A DNA stretch of 64,000 bases, taken from contig JANCRA010000019.1 of the NCBI GenBank assembly GCA_024362935.1, forward strand, positions 588,001 to 652,000, written 5' to 3'. Positions 26,931-39,903 of this stretch are shown piece after piece. The notes beneath the pieces are model-generated. The model was given only the letters and a program-made list of their open reading frames with translations, was not told the DNA's origin and ran no database searches. How positions within the stretch are numbered: the first letter of the stretch is position 1; the number at the start of each line of letters is the position of its first letter. The position numbers were made by a program, and so were the translations under genes. Origin of the DNA: Setophaga petechia (lineage: Eukaryota; Chordata; Aves; Passeriformes; Parulidae).

Positions 26931-29900
26931 TCAGTTTTCACTTCATATCTACCTTGGCGTGAAAGACATGTCTCATCTGCAAATGATGATATTTTCCCTC
27001 TCTTTTGTTTTTGTTCACCAGTTCATCTTGTTTGACAGATGGGGCACTGCTTGGTGCTAGGGACAAGAAGCTTCAAGCCTGTTTTTCTAGCCATGCTACA
27101 GCATACAGAGGTAACATTTTCTTCTCACATATCTTTTTTCAGGGAAAATAAAAATGAAGAACAAATACACCAAAGCCTCTCCCCTGTAACACCTTTGTGG
27201 GAAACTGAGAAAGCAACTGGTGTTGCCATAAGAGGGCACACTGCAGCTACTGTTTCCACATAGTCCAGCAACCTCTCATAGGAATGAGAACTGGCAGTTG
27301 TTTCCCCTCTGAGACTGTACAGTATTTGTACTGAAGAAAGTGCAGGAGGCTTTCTATTAAGTTTCCTAAGTGTCTGTTTGTCTGCTGGCTTCTCCCTCTC
27401 CCCTTGCCTTTCACCTTTCCAGCCTGTCTTGGGTTGCTTTTAAGGGAAATTTTGAAAGCTTGCAGAACTCGCTGTGCTTAAAGTTAGTATTCTTTGCTAC
27501 AGTGTTGATGAATTTGTAATTTTTCTTGTTAAGTGTATCACATCCAAGGAGGGCACAACAGTGTTTTGGAGAGTGTACTGCAGTAAGTGAGCAGAAGAGA
27601 GCAGGTGCATACAAAGGCATCCTGTCTTGGTGTGAAGAGATGCATATCACTGACTATATGGGAACCAGAAACCTTGCCAGCAGCAATTTTTCCAATGAGT
27701 CCCAATCCTTACATAGCTAAAACAATTCCGACACTACCAGTATGAGGAGGGCAGACAAAAATAAGAAAATTGATCAATGGGCTGAAAGGGGCAACATGTA
27801 CACCAAGAAGAGCAGGTGTTCTTTGGTTAAAATCATATTTAAAAAAACTCCACAAGATTTGAAGGCCACAAACTTGCTGGACAGAGAGAAACTCTATAGC
27901 TTAATAGAAAAAGGGTTTAGGAAAATTGAAATAAGCAGAGGCTATGACAAGTCTACTCCTTTCAGCACAAGAACAGTTTTGTAGGTAGGGTAAAAAAGTG
28001 TTGATACATGAATGGTGGGAAAAATTTTCTCTCTGATAGAGGTGTACCTTGGATATGCTCAACATATTTTCCCTTACTAAGTGACTTTGACAAGTGTACA
28101 GGACAGAGAGTAAGGATAAATTGCCTTTGTATTCCAATGGTATTAGGCATAAAGATAAAAGACAACACCTGGTTTGATGTCATCCTCGTTATCCTGCTGC
28201 CTCTGCACTGTTCAGTTACCTCCACTCCCCAGGGCTGTTTGTTTTATCACATTTCTAGCCAATAGCTCTCTAGTGTGAGTGCCAGGCTCCTGTGACAGAG
28301 CTCATACTTTGTTATACTTGCACATTTTGTAGCAGAGTGAAGCCTTGACCTCTGGGTTATCACCCTATGGTAACTCCTAATGATGGCAATCTGATATGCT
28401 GGTACAGAATTGCAAGTAATAAAATCTGATGAACATCTAGGTCAAAGAGCAAAACTCACAGCCTTCCTAAATGCATTGATTAGGCTGTTAGGCCACATCT
28501 CTGTTTGCTGGAAATGCCACACCTCCTGTATATTGCTGTCAGCTTGGTTGTTGCCAAGAAGATGAAACTGCCTACTTTCAGTATAATGGCACCATTTTCT
28601 ATACCATGGTCCCCTAAAAACACTTGGATAATGCTTGCTGCTTGCAGAGATTGCATGCTGTTGGCACATGTTGGTTTTCTATCCTGCTAAGCATGGAAAT
28701 GGCCAGACATCTTCTCAAAAATTAGTCTAAGGCTTATGGGGTGTCACTGTCATGTTGCCCCTTTACTACCCCCTGAACAAAGCTCCTAGGAGCGATCACA
28801 TGAATGGTCTTCAAAAGCCTAACTTCAAACTCTGTCAGCTTGACATAAATAATTGTCATAGACTGGTAAAACAAGGTTGCTTTTCACTGAAGAACTCTCC
28901 TTTGCTCTCAACCCAAGTTTTGCGGGAGACAACTAATCCAGAACAAAGTGTCTGGTAAACTGTGCCTATGCTTGTGAGAAAACCAGTCACTGAAAAGAAG
29001 CATGTTGACAATTTCTTCCCATAGCCTTTGTCTGTGTCAATGACATCAAGATTAAAGATGTTTGCTTCTTCCAAGAAGATTGGCTGCTTTATGGAGCACA
29101 GTCCAATGGGGTAACCTCAATTCTGGTAATGAGGACTTAAAAGCACATCATCTTGCAATTTGAAAAACTTATTTTTGCCATCAGTGGACAGAATCCTGAC
29201 TTAACCTCCCAGCACATCAGCATTGTTTCCATATATTACTTTGGCTGACTAGGAGCAGGAGAAAAAGGAGATCCCATTTCTTAACAGAGAGAAGAGCAAT
29301 TTATTGTTGCATCTGGGACTTTGAGCTCATCTTCAAGTTGGCCTTACTAATTAGCAACATAAAATCCTGCTTCCCTTATGAGATTGGTTTGCAACGGGAA
29401 TTTGACAGAAGCTATAAAGAAATGTTCTGACAAACTACTCAGGATGATAAATTGAAGAAAAAGTCCTAAAATATAGTGCAATTCCTCATGTGAAACGACT
29501 AATATGAGATATTACTTGCTGTGAAATGCCTTCTGAAGTGCCTACTTTCGTGCTCTTTATTTCACCATCTATTTTTACACAAATTTTATTCTTAGCACAA
29601 ACAATTTTCACACAGTCCCTTTGCATTTACGTTAGCAGTATCACACTGCACAGAAACACACTACTGCCATCACCACTGCAGCCTCTCTGGCAATTTTTGT
29701 CAACCATTGTCTGAGACAGCTTCCAAACCACCTCCTACTATGCTGATCAAGACTTCTGTTTCCAACAGATCTAGCCCCATCCAGAGATTTTTTGAGCTCC
29801 CCTGCACTGCTGTGAGAGGCATCACCAACCTAATCCCCTGACAGCATTTAATCCCTGAGTCATTCCTAGTGGAGATACTTTGCATGCTTCATCTGCTACA

Positions 29901-30960
29901 GAAGCATAGCATCATTAAAAACCACTAATAACACAAATGTATAACATCATTGCTACTTGTAAAGTGTTTCATCAACCTGGCTGTATTCTCATACCCTGGA
30001 TTCTCAGATCATGATGTTTCCAGATCTCACAATTGTATCAGGTGATCACATGAGATGAGGGAAAAAAAAAGGCAAACAAAATGTTTTTAATTTAAAACTC
30101 CTCTGAATTTAAAAAGAGAATGCTTTGATTCTGAATCTTACAGCAGAACTGGTAGTATTTTGGATATCACACAACAGTTATTGTAAAGCTTTCCTAATGG
30201 TGTTCCAAATTTGATTGTCATTTTCACCAGAGAGCACAAACCAAACCAAGACAAACCCTCCCTCCTATTTAACAGTAGCTGTGTCACCCAAATGCTTACT
30301 ACCAATCTCATTCAACCCAATACTCAAATTTGTGGTTCTGGAGTAGCTCAATATTACAGATAACCCCCAGTAGCCTTGCCACACAGAGAGCTGGCACTAG
30401 TGAGCAAGTGGAGGGAGTTCTGTCATCAACTAAAAAGACACCCTTGTGACTGATTAAAAAAAGGAAAAGAGAAATGTCTGTATTAGCTCTGCTAATATTC
30501 TTAAGGAAAGGATCTGGTAAAACCTGCAGTCATGACTGGAAACAAACTGGCTGATCTTCAGGACTTCTGACCTGGATTGCATTCAAGAAAGTACAAAGCA
30601 GGTGAGAAAAACCCGTAATGTTTCAACAAAAGCAAGCTGTATTAAATTTACTCAGTGCAGGTGTAATGATTTGTTACTTAGTGAGAGTGTTCATAGCTGC
30701 ATGTTAAATTAAACCACAAGGAAAACACTGTCTATGTAAAAACCATGAGAGCAGACAAGGCTTCCCCTTTCCAGATTTATCTGTAGCATAAACACTTTAT
30801 GTTGGCTGGAGAAATGTTAACATTCGTAAGAGAGAAAATACCAATGTTCAGAAAAGAAAGATTTGAGTCAGAGTGCCTGTTTTATCTTTCCTGTTAAAAT
30901 TTACTATTAAATCTGTGGGGTAACAAGGGTGCTTAAAGACTTATTAACCACTGGTTTTAT
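26931..30960. other. Gene-free flank, nothing recognised
   Basis: An 80-codon purine-rich plus frame at 27742-27984 (MRRADKNKKIDQWAERG..) has no recognisable domain and no supporting splice structure; treated as chance. Confidence 0.5.
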
Positions 30961-31255
30961 ACCTATATATATTATTTACATGTACACACAGAGACATATA
31001 TATATATATATATATAAATATTACTTTATATACATATGTGTGTATATAATGTTATATACATATATATAAATACATATGACATTATTATTAATTTATTTAT
31101 GACATTAAATATATATTAATATATATAAATATACATTAATATATATGTTTAAATTTACATACATGTGTATATATAATGCATATAACATTATATATACACA
31201 TGTATGTAAATTTAAACATTGAATTACACATATACACACATATATAAATGTAATA
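30961..31255. repeat. TA-rich low-complexity block
   Basis: Almost entirely A and T with scattered ACATA units; includes a run of about eight TA units near 31000 and the perfect palindrome at 31145-31219. Confidence 0.9.
31145..31219. repeat. Perfect 34-bp inverted repeat, 7-base loop
   Basis: Left arm 31145-31178 and right arm 31186-31219 are exact reverse complements, separated by CATATAA. The arms begin ATGTTTAAATTTACATACAT and are not a simple TA run, so the symmetry is not explained by low complexity alone. Confidence 0.95.
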
Positions 31256-34200
31256 GTAAAAATAGTTTTGACCATTCCTAGAACTACAGAACTCAGTATT
31301 TGAAACGTGCTTTAGCTATAGAATTTCCTTCTGGCCACTGGAAAGCTTAGGCATTTCCCACCCTCTGACTGCAAAACTGGAAATTGGTGTCTAGGTTTTC
31401 ACCTCATGTTGTTAAGATTATACATTTCCCAGTTACCCTGAAACCTGAGATGTTCCATTTTTGACTAAATTTTATGTCTGCAAGAATATCAAATGACAAC
31501 TTTTCACACTCCTCCCATCACCCAAGGCTCCAGCACTGGAGAGGAATATAAGAAAAACAAGTTTTATTTAGACAATTGTCTCAAATATGTAGGGTTAATG
31601 ATAAATTCAAAATAATTAGCAAAATGTTGAGAAAATGGATTAAAGAGGGCCGAATTCCGAAGAAAAACATTGGTATTTCATGAATGAGAGCTCATAGAAA
31701 CTGTATATTTTGTTAAGAAAAATGCCATCTGAAATGAAAATGAAAAATCTGAATCACAAATTCAGATGATTGTGAAAACCTTTGCAGTTTCCATAGGGTC
31801 TCAAATTCATTGAAGAGACAGCTGTCTATTCAGGAAATACAGAGAAAAGGAGACCATACAATGGAGGGTGCCATCAGATCCTGCACAGCAAACTTGTCAA
31901 ACAGCCAGAGAAGTTAAAGCATCCTTTTGACAAAGAAAGAAAAATAAAAGTGAAAATTATTTGTTCTACTTAATTCCATACAATGTTTGTGGATTCAACC
32001 TGTAGACAAAATAAAGCTAAATGTGGACAACCTGAAAAAGCCAGAATGCTGTAAGAAGAAGACCAAAGAGCCCCCTCCCCCTAAAACCCCCCCAAACACA
32101 CCAAACAATTTTTCTTACTGGGGGGATAATAAAATCATTTTGCTTTGACCTTTTCCTCACCACTCAGACACAATAGCAATAGCTGCTATATATAAACCTT
32201 AGATGCTCTTCAGCTTTGCTCTACCAAAGCATATTTATTTTAACTCAGGAAGGCTAGTGGTAAAAGAAGTTGGGCGATATTTTATTTACACAATGATAAA
32301 TTAACCTATGCATCTTTTCTCTAAGGGTAGCTCTAGGAATGACTAGGATGCAGAGGGGTCCATATGGACTTTTTGACCTCTTTTGTTAAAGCTCCCTCCA
32401 TGGCATTTGTTGGGCTTTTTCAGAGCTAAAAGGTTGGAGGATGCAAAGCTTTATTCTCACATTTTAGTCTTGAGGCTAGAAAAGCTTCCGCATTCATGCC
32501 CTAGCAATGTGTGCCTCCAGTAAATCTGAAGTATGCTGGGCAGCTGTGGAAGGAGGGCAAAAAACAAAAAAGCCTTGTGTCTGAAACATTTGTGTTTGTG
32601 TGCATCCTACCCTGTACAGCTGGTCTGACTCAGCTCTGAGAAGATGCTGTGCAGCTGTTTCTCTGGAGCAATACCTGTGGGCAAACAACAGCAGAGTCCA
32701 ACATCTCTGTACATCTTCCTGATCTCCAGAGTTCATTTTGTCCCTGCTCTGTCATCTTTAATCATGAAGCATTAGGCTTATTTTTACTGGATATTCATGC
32801 ACATATGTTCAGAACTTACAGGGACAATCAGCCATTGTTCCAGTTTTCCTATTGATGTTTTTCTTGCAAATCAGAGCCCAGGGACTGGCCACAAGCCCAA
32901 ATCCCATCTTTTCAAAACTGATTACTTCTTTGCTGGGACACTGTTTGCTCTATTGCAATTGTCTAAGACGGGGCTTGGCTGGTGCAAACCTACTTCATCT
33001 CTTCTGGAAGCGAAGGCAGAATTTACCCTATGTACTGTACAACTCTGGCAAGTCAAAGCAGATTTAATGCCCCCCTCCTACCCTGGGGTAATTCTGCTGC
33101 TGGCTAAAAAAGTAGCCCCCAGTCCAAAGTGGCAGCAGCAGCTTGAAGAAGCTTGCAGGAGGGGGATCTAGAGACTAAACCATCTCATTCCAGCTCTGAT
33201 AAGTTCATTCAGCTGGAAAGGCAAAACAAAACAAAATATGCATGCATTCCTGTCTGAATATGGGACCACAAGGCAACTAGGCACTGACATACCATGTAAA
33301 TAGAAATAATTAAGTACTGGAACACAATAGCAGAGATATCACTAGGAACTATCAAAGGAAATTTTTGAGGAAAAATGAATGACTCTCCAATGCCCTGAGA
33401 TTTTCTGTTCTACAATAATGAAACAATTCCCACAGACTAAATGAAATTAACACTGAGGTAGAGTGGAATAATGGTAAAATATTTTGCATGCTAGGAAGTT
33501 ACAAAATATCTAAGGTAATTTTTAAATTAAAATAAATTTTTAAATGGTTGAAATATGGGGAAAGAAAATCTTGTGGCAAATGAAACTGGGGAGGAAAAGC
33601 AGCAGAACCCAAATGGCTCCATGGCAGTAGGAGATGACCATGACCGCATTTCAAGCTGAAAACCATATGGTTCAGAAAAAAGTGGAAATAAATGACCAAG
33701 TCATTAGGATCCCAGTGGGGCATGCAGCAATCCCAAATGGCAGCTGGTCTCCCACAGTTTTACCCACTGATCTTGCCCACTTCTGGGAAGAAGTAAACAC
33801 TGTGGCTGTGCCACGTTGTGCCTCCCTGCACCTCTCACACACAGGCGTGTGCACACACATGCACATATGTGTACATTTTAATAGACACATGTCTATTAAC
33901 AAGAAACTTTAGGCATGCTGTGAATTACAGAGTTTTTAATGAAGATTCATATCAGAAGGGAAATAGAGATGAAACATCACAGGAAGCTCGTGGCTGTGCA
34001 TGAGCAGAGAATAGCAGTTGGGAAATCTGTTTGCCACGCACGCCCACAGAAAACTTCATCCTCTCCCCATCCCACACGGCAAGGTGAGAGACAAATAATA
34101 CAAGCTCCTTTTACTTTTCCAAAGAACACTGCGATAGCTTTTTTTGTCAGATTATGCTACAGCTCTTGTACTTGTAAAAGGATTGTTTTTCTAACGAGGC

Positions 34201-35288
34201 AAGAAAATTCAAAAGAAATTAATGTCCAAGATAACAGTTATCAGTCTGATATAAATAAAGTAGTGTATAACGTTTGCAACACACTACAATCTACAACTGA
34301 TAAAGGAGTCTAAAGCCAAATGAGGGTTTAAAAGCAAGCTGATATTGGAAATATCCGCTAAGCTCTCTCTTTAAGCAGATGACTGGGTCACAGTTGCTGT
34401 TTGTAGCTGTCACTGCTGAAACCAGTGCTGCCACTGAAGCCTAGAGTAAGGACATTACTCACCCAGCACAGCTCAGTCTATCCATGGGATCCAAAAAAGG
34501 TTCAGATGAGATCCAAAAGCTTCACCCACATCCTCACACAGTGGGGACCATGTTTTAATTCTGTACTGATACCTTTGTGCCAGTAATCCCTGGGTAAGAA
34601 GTATACTACAAAGATCTCCCTTGCCCACATGGTTGCTTTTGTGTTCTTCCCAGGACCCTTCATCTTAACACTGCAGACAGCTTCATCACTATGTGTTTGT
34701 CTTTGCAACTCTCCAGACACCCATATTCATGTTTTGTGCTTGTTTTTAAATGTCAGAGTGGCTCCTTCCTCGTATGATTGTGACACCAAAATAATTTTAC
34801 TAGTTCTGCCTAAATTCCCTTGGGAACCTGTTTCAGTAAGGTACAAACCATGTGTGTATTAAGTCATATGCAACATACACACTCCCCTAAGCCTCTTGGG
34901 AGGTGCTTTTGGAGCTTGAAGAAGCTGAAGGCAAGAGCTGAAGCACTGTAAGAGGTGAATATCAGGCATGAGCCGTTCCTACTGATTAGAAGCTATCCCA
35001 GGTGATGTGTTCTCATATTAATAATTTCCAGGATCCTAATTTACCTCCATTAATGTCATAGCAGCTAACTTTGCATTCTAAGCAAAGAGCTAAACAACTA
35101 GATTTGTAAATTCCTCAGCATCTGATTTCCATTGCTGAAGATTGTTATGGGAGCTTGGTCTCACAAGCTGTGTTTTAGTGAAAGGGGTCTGAAGTGCCAG
35201 TATTATTTCTATCACTTTTCAAATCCTTGGCTCTCCACTAGTCCTATGAGTTTTTAATCCATTTGGCAAAATCAGTGATGTACATATA
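31256..35288. other. Gene-free flank, nothing recognised
   Basis: AT-rich sequence; no exon, RNA gene or named repeat recognised. Confidence 0.6.
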
Positions 35289-35536
35289 TGACCTGATTTC
35301 AGCTGGGATAGAGTTAATTTTTCCTCAGTAGCTGGTACAGTGTTGTGTTTTTGGATTTGGCATGAGAATAATGTTGATAATACACTGATGTTTTGTGTTT
35401 TTTTTATTAAACTGCTCTTATCTCAACATACAAGTTTTGGTTTTGATTCTCCTCCCCATTCCACTGGACTAGGAGTGGGGGAGGTGAGGGAATGGCTGTG
35501 TGGTTCACAGCTCCCAGCTGGGCTTAAACCACGACA
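35289..35536 (+). mobile_element. Internally deleted solo LTR of a bird endogenous retrovirus
   Basis: Left part: CAGCTGGGATAGAGTTAATT, GTAGCTGGTACAGTGTTGTG, GGATTTGGCATGAGAATAAT, GTTGATAATACACTGATGTT. Right part: TATTAAACTG..CTTATCTCAACATACAAGTTTT, TTCTCCTCCCCATTCCACTGG, and the terminal AAACCACGACA. Both ends fit an LTR common in bird genomes (probably an ERVL-type family, from memory), but the middle is missing, so it is about 250 bp instead of roughly 500 or more. No viral genes adjoin it. Confidence 0.75.
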
Positions 35537-35776
35537 GCATACCAGCGAAGTTTTTGCTATAATTGGTTTAGCTAATTTCCTTAAAAATATTAAAACATTT
35601 GCACAAGCAGCTCTCTTCTCTGATGAATATTTTTCCACAGGAAATCATTCATTCTCTGTTGCATACATTTCCAGACTCCTCTTAGACATGTTCTATGGGT
35701 TGGATTTGGGGTTTTGCCTTATACTTCATTCCCGAGCTTTAGGATCATGAAATGTTTCCAATGATCACAACACACC

Positions 35777-35806
35777 TTTTTTTTTTTTTTTTGACACTTG
35801 TTTATT
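35777..35806 (-). terminator. AQP4: Probable distal AQP4 poly(A) site
   Basis: On the minus strand AATAAA (35806-35801) is followed 8 bases later by a run of 16 A, then GGTGTGTTGTG, a GT-rich downstream element. Two TGTA motifs lie within about 50 bases upstream. This is a complete vertebrate cleavage and polyadenylation signature. The genomic A-run could instead be the tail of an old retrocopy, so the assignment is moderate. Confidence 0.45.
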
Positions 35807-38800
35807 TGCAACAGTAGTGTGAGATACAGTAGAATACATGTCGGAAGAAGATAATCATGTATTATTTTATAGTGAATTTTTCAGTAGATTATTCCAAATA
35901 TTACATTTGGAATTTTTAAGTTCTATTACATTAGTTCTGATATCATGGTGACTAAGCACTTAAACAATAAGCAGTCTTGTGGAAAAATCCATATACATAG
36001 TTTGCTTTTCCTCATTTGTCCTAAATTTCAGACTGCAACAGGATGACTTAAGTGGGTATCAAATACTGCAGTCTATATTTACATATTATCTCTTCAGAAA
36101 GTCCTTGAGAAACTCAGATACTCATAGGCTGAACTGAGATACAAAAAATTGTGCATGGTGTTTTCACCTCTCATCTTGAAAAGAAAGACTCACAATGTAA
36201 ATTCTCACATATTTTAGTAAGATTAAAAATATTGGATGGTGTATAATATCCTGAATGTGTCACACAGCCAGCAGATAAGATGTTTCAGAGCACAGTGGCA
36301 GCTGCTCTGCCATCAAGCACTAGAAAGGTACATGGTCATCTAGCTTTCTCAACACATACTGTGGTTTTTACTAATAACCAGAAATAAAGCACATTTTGAA
36401 AAGCTGATATGCAAATACAGGTGACAAACCTAAACACAACATGAGATGAATCTCACTCCTACTTCTGCTGAAAGGTGGAACACTTGGACAGAAGGGTTAT
36501 CATGACAATTTGAATGCTGCAGGGTTTCTTCTTCTTTTTTTTTTCTTTTTCCTGAGAATAGCTAGAATTTGGGTGATGAACTCCTCAGAGTACACGCAAC
36601 CTAAAAGGTATTTGTGTGCTTCAATGGAATCACCCTTGGCTTCCATGCTTTCTTTTCTGAAACCTAGCAACTTAATATTATGAAGGTGCTTGTTAAAGTG
36701 CAAATATAGCATTGAAAACCATCGTGCTATCATGGAGGAGTGAGACTCATCCTATTTTTTGGGGCCCCAAAATGATGACAGACCTTCCAGTCTTCCTGTG
36801 ATTTCTATCCACAATCATAAAAAAATCATTTCCCACCAAAATCAAGAAATGTTTTAAGAGGATATCAAGTATGTTATGAGGTGCAGTGTAGAGCTGAAGA
36901 GCTTTAGAACACAAATCTCACTCAAACAGTATCAAAGGACATGTTTAAAAAGAATACTAAAGAAAAGTATCTTGAATCCATAAAAAGGTCATCCTAGTCT
37001 ATTATTTAACCAAGTATGACTATTGTACAGTGATGATACCATTGCAAGACTGCTTAGAGAAGCATGTATCCCTGTGCTAAACTAAGTCCTAATAGATGCT
37101 GAAGAGTGATGTTCCCTTATATGAATGTGGTGGGGCAGAATCATCTGTGATTACAGCCACTGCTAAGTATTTACTTTAGGGTGGGTCATAAGCCTGAAGA
37201 TGAATGCATCTTCTTCCAAAATTAAGCATGTTGCTGAAAGCCACGGATTTTAGAAAAAAACACAGTGAAGTGCGTGGGAGAAGCAATCATGCCCCAAAAA
37301 AGCTCAGGATCATTTCCACTGTAGTCAATGACAAACTCCTCCACAAGTTTTAATCTGTGGGATCAGGAGCAGACCTACCATACATTGCTTACCTGCTAAT
37401 GTCTAATAGCATGGCATCAACCTTTACTGCCTGCTGGCCTCTATTTTAGCATCCCTTCTCTTCCCTGACTTTTTCAGAAGTGTCAGGATCGTATCCTCAA
37501 TAAGGAGCTCTGCTGGTTCTGGGGCTGGTTCTGAGTGTTTCCCACAGCTCATTAATACAGGAAAAAGATCCTCCTAACAGAGGTGGCTGATGCTATGCTC
37601 ACAGTATGCTCACCTCAGCAGCAGAATCAGGCTGGATGATGAAAACACACATCAAGCCATTTGTGTAAATGACCCTTAAGCATAAAGCAAATCACAGCTT
37701 CTTATTTAAATAATACAGTACCATGCAAAATTCACAAATTAAGGAGTGTCTTTAAGTACAAAAAATGCAAACCTTTGCTTAAAAATCCACCAATTTTATG
37801 TGCATTACTATTTACCTTTTTTAAGCCATGCAGAAGGTTTAACCAAAATGTCCCTTTAACAAATACAGATTAGAATTACGTAAATAAAAAGCCCAACTAA
37901 CTGCCTGGACAAATCCCCCAACAAGTTTTAATCTTTCTCATGGAATCTCTTTATCATGGTATTTATCCATCTGAGCAGAGGTCTAACACCACACTTGTGC
38001 TGTCCTTCCCTTGGGACACTTAGTCCTTGCTGTGGGAAGGAGTTCTTATCTGCAATTTGACATTGCAGGTCCCCAGCCATGCTCAACTGCAAATGCATGA
38101 AGGAGTCATGAACCTCACGTTCAATGCAGGGAACTGGCACCACACTAACAGGGATTAAGACAAGAAAAATGGGAAACCTGAAAAAGGACATGCTGGGACT
38201 ACACAAGGCTGCAAGCTGGGACACTAGAATTGCCCTTGGATCATAGTGCACAGATTTGAGGGTTGTAGTGGTTTATTATCTCATTAGAAACATCTAATTC
38301 CCTGTAATAAAGATTGCATGTAGAGTATGTCAAAGAACAGATGAGGCTAATACAGCCCACAGTCAGGACTAATACTTTTTTCCTCTCTTATTGCTAAATA
38401 AGCAGGGATAAGTTTTCAATTTAAAAATAAAAACTGTATAATTACGGTAATAATACCATGCTCCTGACTGCTCTGCAGCTGCATATTGTAAAACTCAAAG
38501 CCACTGATCAGAAACAAAAGCAGTAAGTCAGCAACAGCTTTACAGAAATGTTCTTCTGGGGTGATTTTGTCTGGCAAAAACCTCTATAGGGGAATGACTG
38601 TTTACCAAACATATTTCACGTCCTTTTGCCCCAAAAACACCCTGCAAGCACTTGAACCTTTTTCTAACAACAGACAAAGAAACCTTTGCCAGAGGTGTAG
38701 TTTATGACTATATGAACACAGGAACGAGCAGGAAACCTGTTCAAATAGTTAGGCATCAGTTACAAGAAAAAGCCAGAAGCAGTCATATTTTTATCAACTG

Positions 38801-39816
38801 TTATAAAAAATATTTCCCAATCAGTGTCTCAATACAGTTAAAAGTTAAAACCCCTCTACATTACTAATAAATTAAAAAAAACCACTATCTCCAACCATCT
38901 TGTAAGAAAATAGGTAAGTAATTTAAACCTTTAGTTTACATAAATTAGCACAGAAATGTGTATTCAAACAAGTGCACTGAAAACAGATATGCCTTCTTTT
39001 CTTCTGATATCTCTTATTTAAGTTATTAAGTAACAGGAAAGCCTTTATATTCTTTGCATGACCTTGAGAGTCTGCTAACACTGAATGGTCAATAGTCAAA
39101 CCCCAGGAGAATGTTTCACCAGATAGACAATGACAAGAGGGAGCATGAAGAACAATCAGCTGCTTTGCAGGCCTTATTACCCTACACTTCAACATTCCAT
39201 TTCAGCATATTTACTCTTGGGGATGAAGATAATGTATTTATACAGTGAATCAGATGAGTGAAATTTGATGGGTTGATAGAATTTTTTCTTAAAAGCCTGT
39301 TAAAGTATCATTTTTTTCAGAGGTAGTCTGCAAGGCAATAGTGATGTACATGAGTGGAAAAAATACTCCTTCGCTTGACTGTGGATAAACTCCTAAATAG
39401 TGCTGGTGCTGTCTCTGAACCTTGCAGAGAAGGCTTAATGGGTAAGATGTTATAATCGGTGCTGACAACAGCCAATTAAGTGTCAGAAGAACAATCTGAT
39501 AAGTAGGTCTTCATGTCTATAGGCATTTCCTGGTTTGTCTTAACTGTCAATCTGGATGTTACACATCTCTATCTTTATCTCATTATTGACTGCTTTATTA
39601 AAGGAGAATACTTTCATCTCTTCTTTTTTTACTTTGGGGTTGCTCCAGAAAGAAGGAAAGGAAAATACTAGGAACAAGTCTAAGTTTGGAATAATAGATG
39701 GGGAATCCTAATTATAACAAAGTCCGAATCTTCCAACCGAGCAGGCGTACGGTTTGGTGACACCACTCCGTGCATGTGCCCACACCATACCTTTCAAGAA
39801 GTGGAAGGTGCTCAGT
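35793..39816 (-). other. AQP4: Predicted AQP4 3' untranslated region
   Basis: About 4 kb of AT-rich sequence lies between the second stop and a good poly(A) site near 35.8 kb; as I recall, mammalian AQP4 mRNAs also have multi-kilobase 3' UTRs. Minus-strand AATAAA hexamers also occur near 39594 and 38272 and could give shorter forms. A short minus-strand frame at 36733-36500 has no recognisable domain and an in-frame stop just upstream, so it is not called as a gene. The 3' end is inferred. Confidence 0.5.
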
Positions 39817-39903
39817 CTAGAGGAGATCTGTTTCTTTAATGGGTGGAAGGATATCTGTGGATGTGCTAGCAGGCCGCTCTCTGCTTTCAGTGCTTCTTGC
39901 TAG
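39817..39903 (-). CDS. AQP4: Candidate AQP4ex readthrough extension
   Basis: After TGA, the frame stays open for 28 codons (LARSTESRERPASTSTDI, then LPPIKETDLL) to a TAG at 39819-39817. Counting the residue inserted at the TGA, the extension is 29 residues, the same length as the readthrough extension described for mammalian AQP4. The sequence after the stop is CTAG, the motif known to promote leaky termination. Family knowledge: AQP4ex localises to perivascular membranes and is a minor fraction. Length and context are seen directly; translation in this species is inferred. Confidence 0.75.
   Translation of the reverse strand, partial: LARSTESRERPASTSTDILPPIKETDLL

Noticed and set aside
27742..27984. 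Lysine-rich 80-codon plus frame
   Set aside because: Looks slightly protein-like, but it is purine-rich sequence without a recognisable family or partner exons.
36500..36733. Minus-strand frame inside the predicted AQP4 3' UTR, considered as a retrocopy fragment
   Set aside because: An in-frame stop lies just upstream, the 3' part is a lysine/arginine run from a T-rich tract, and no parent gene is recognised.
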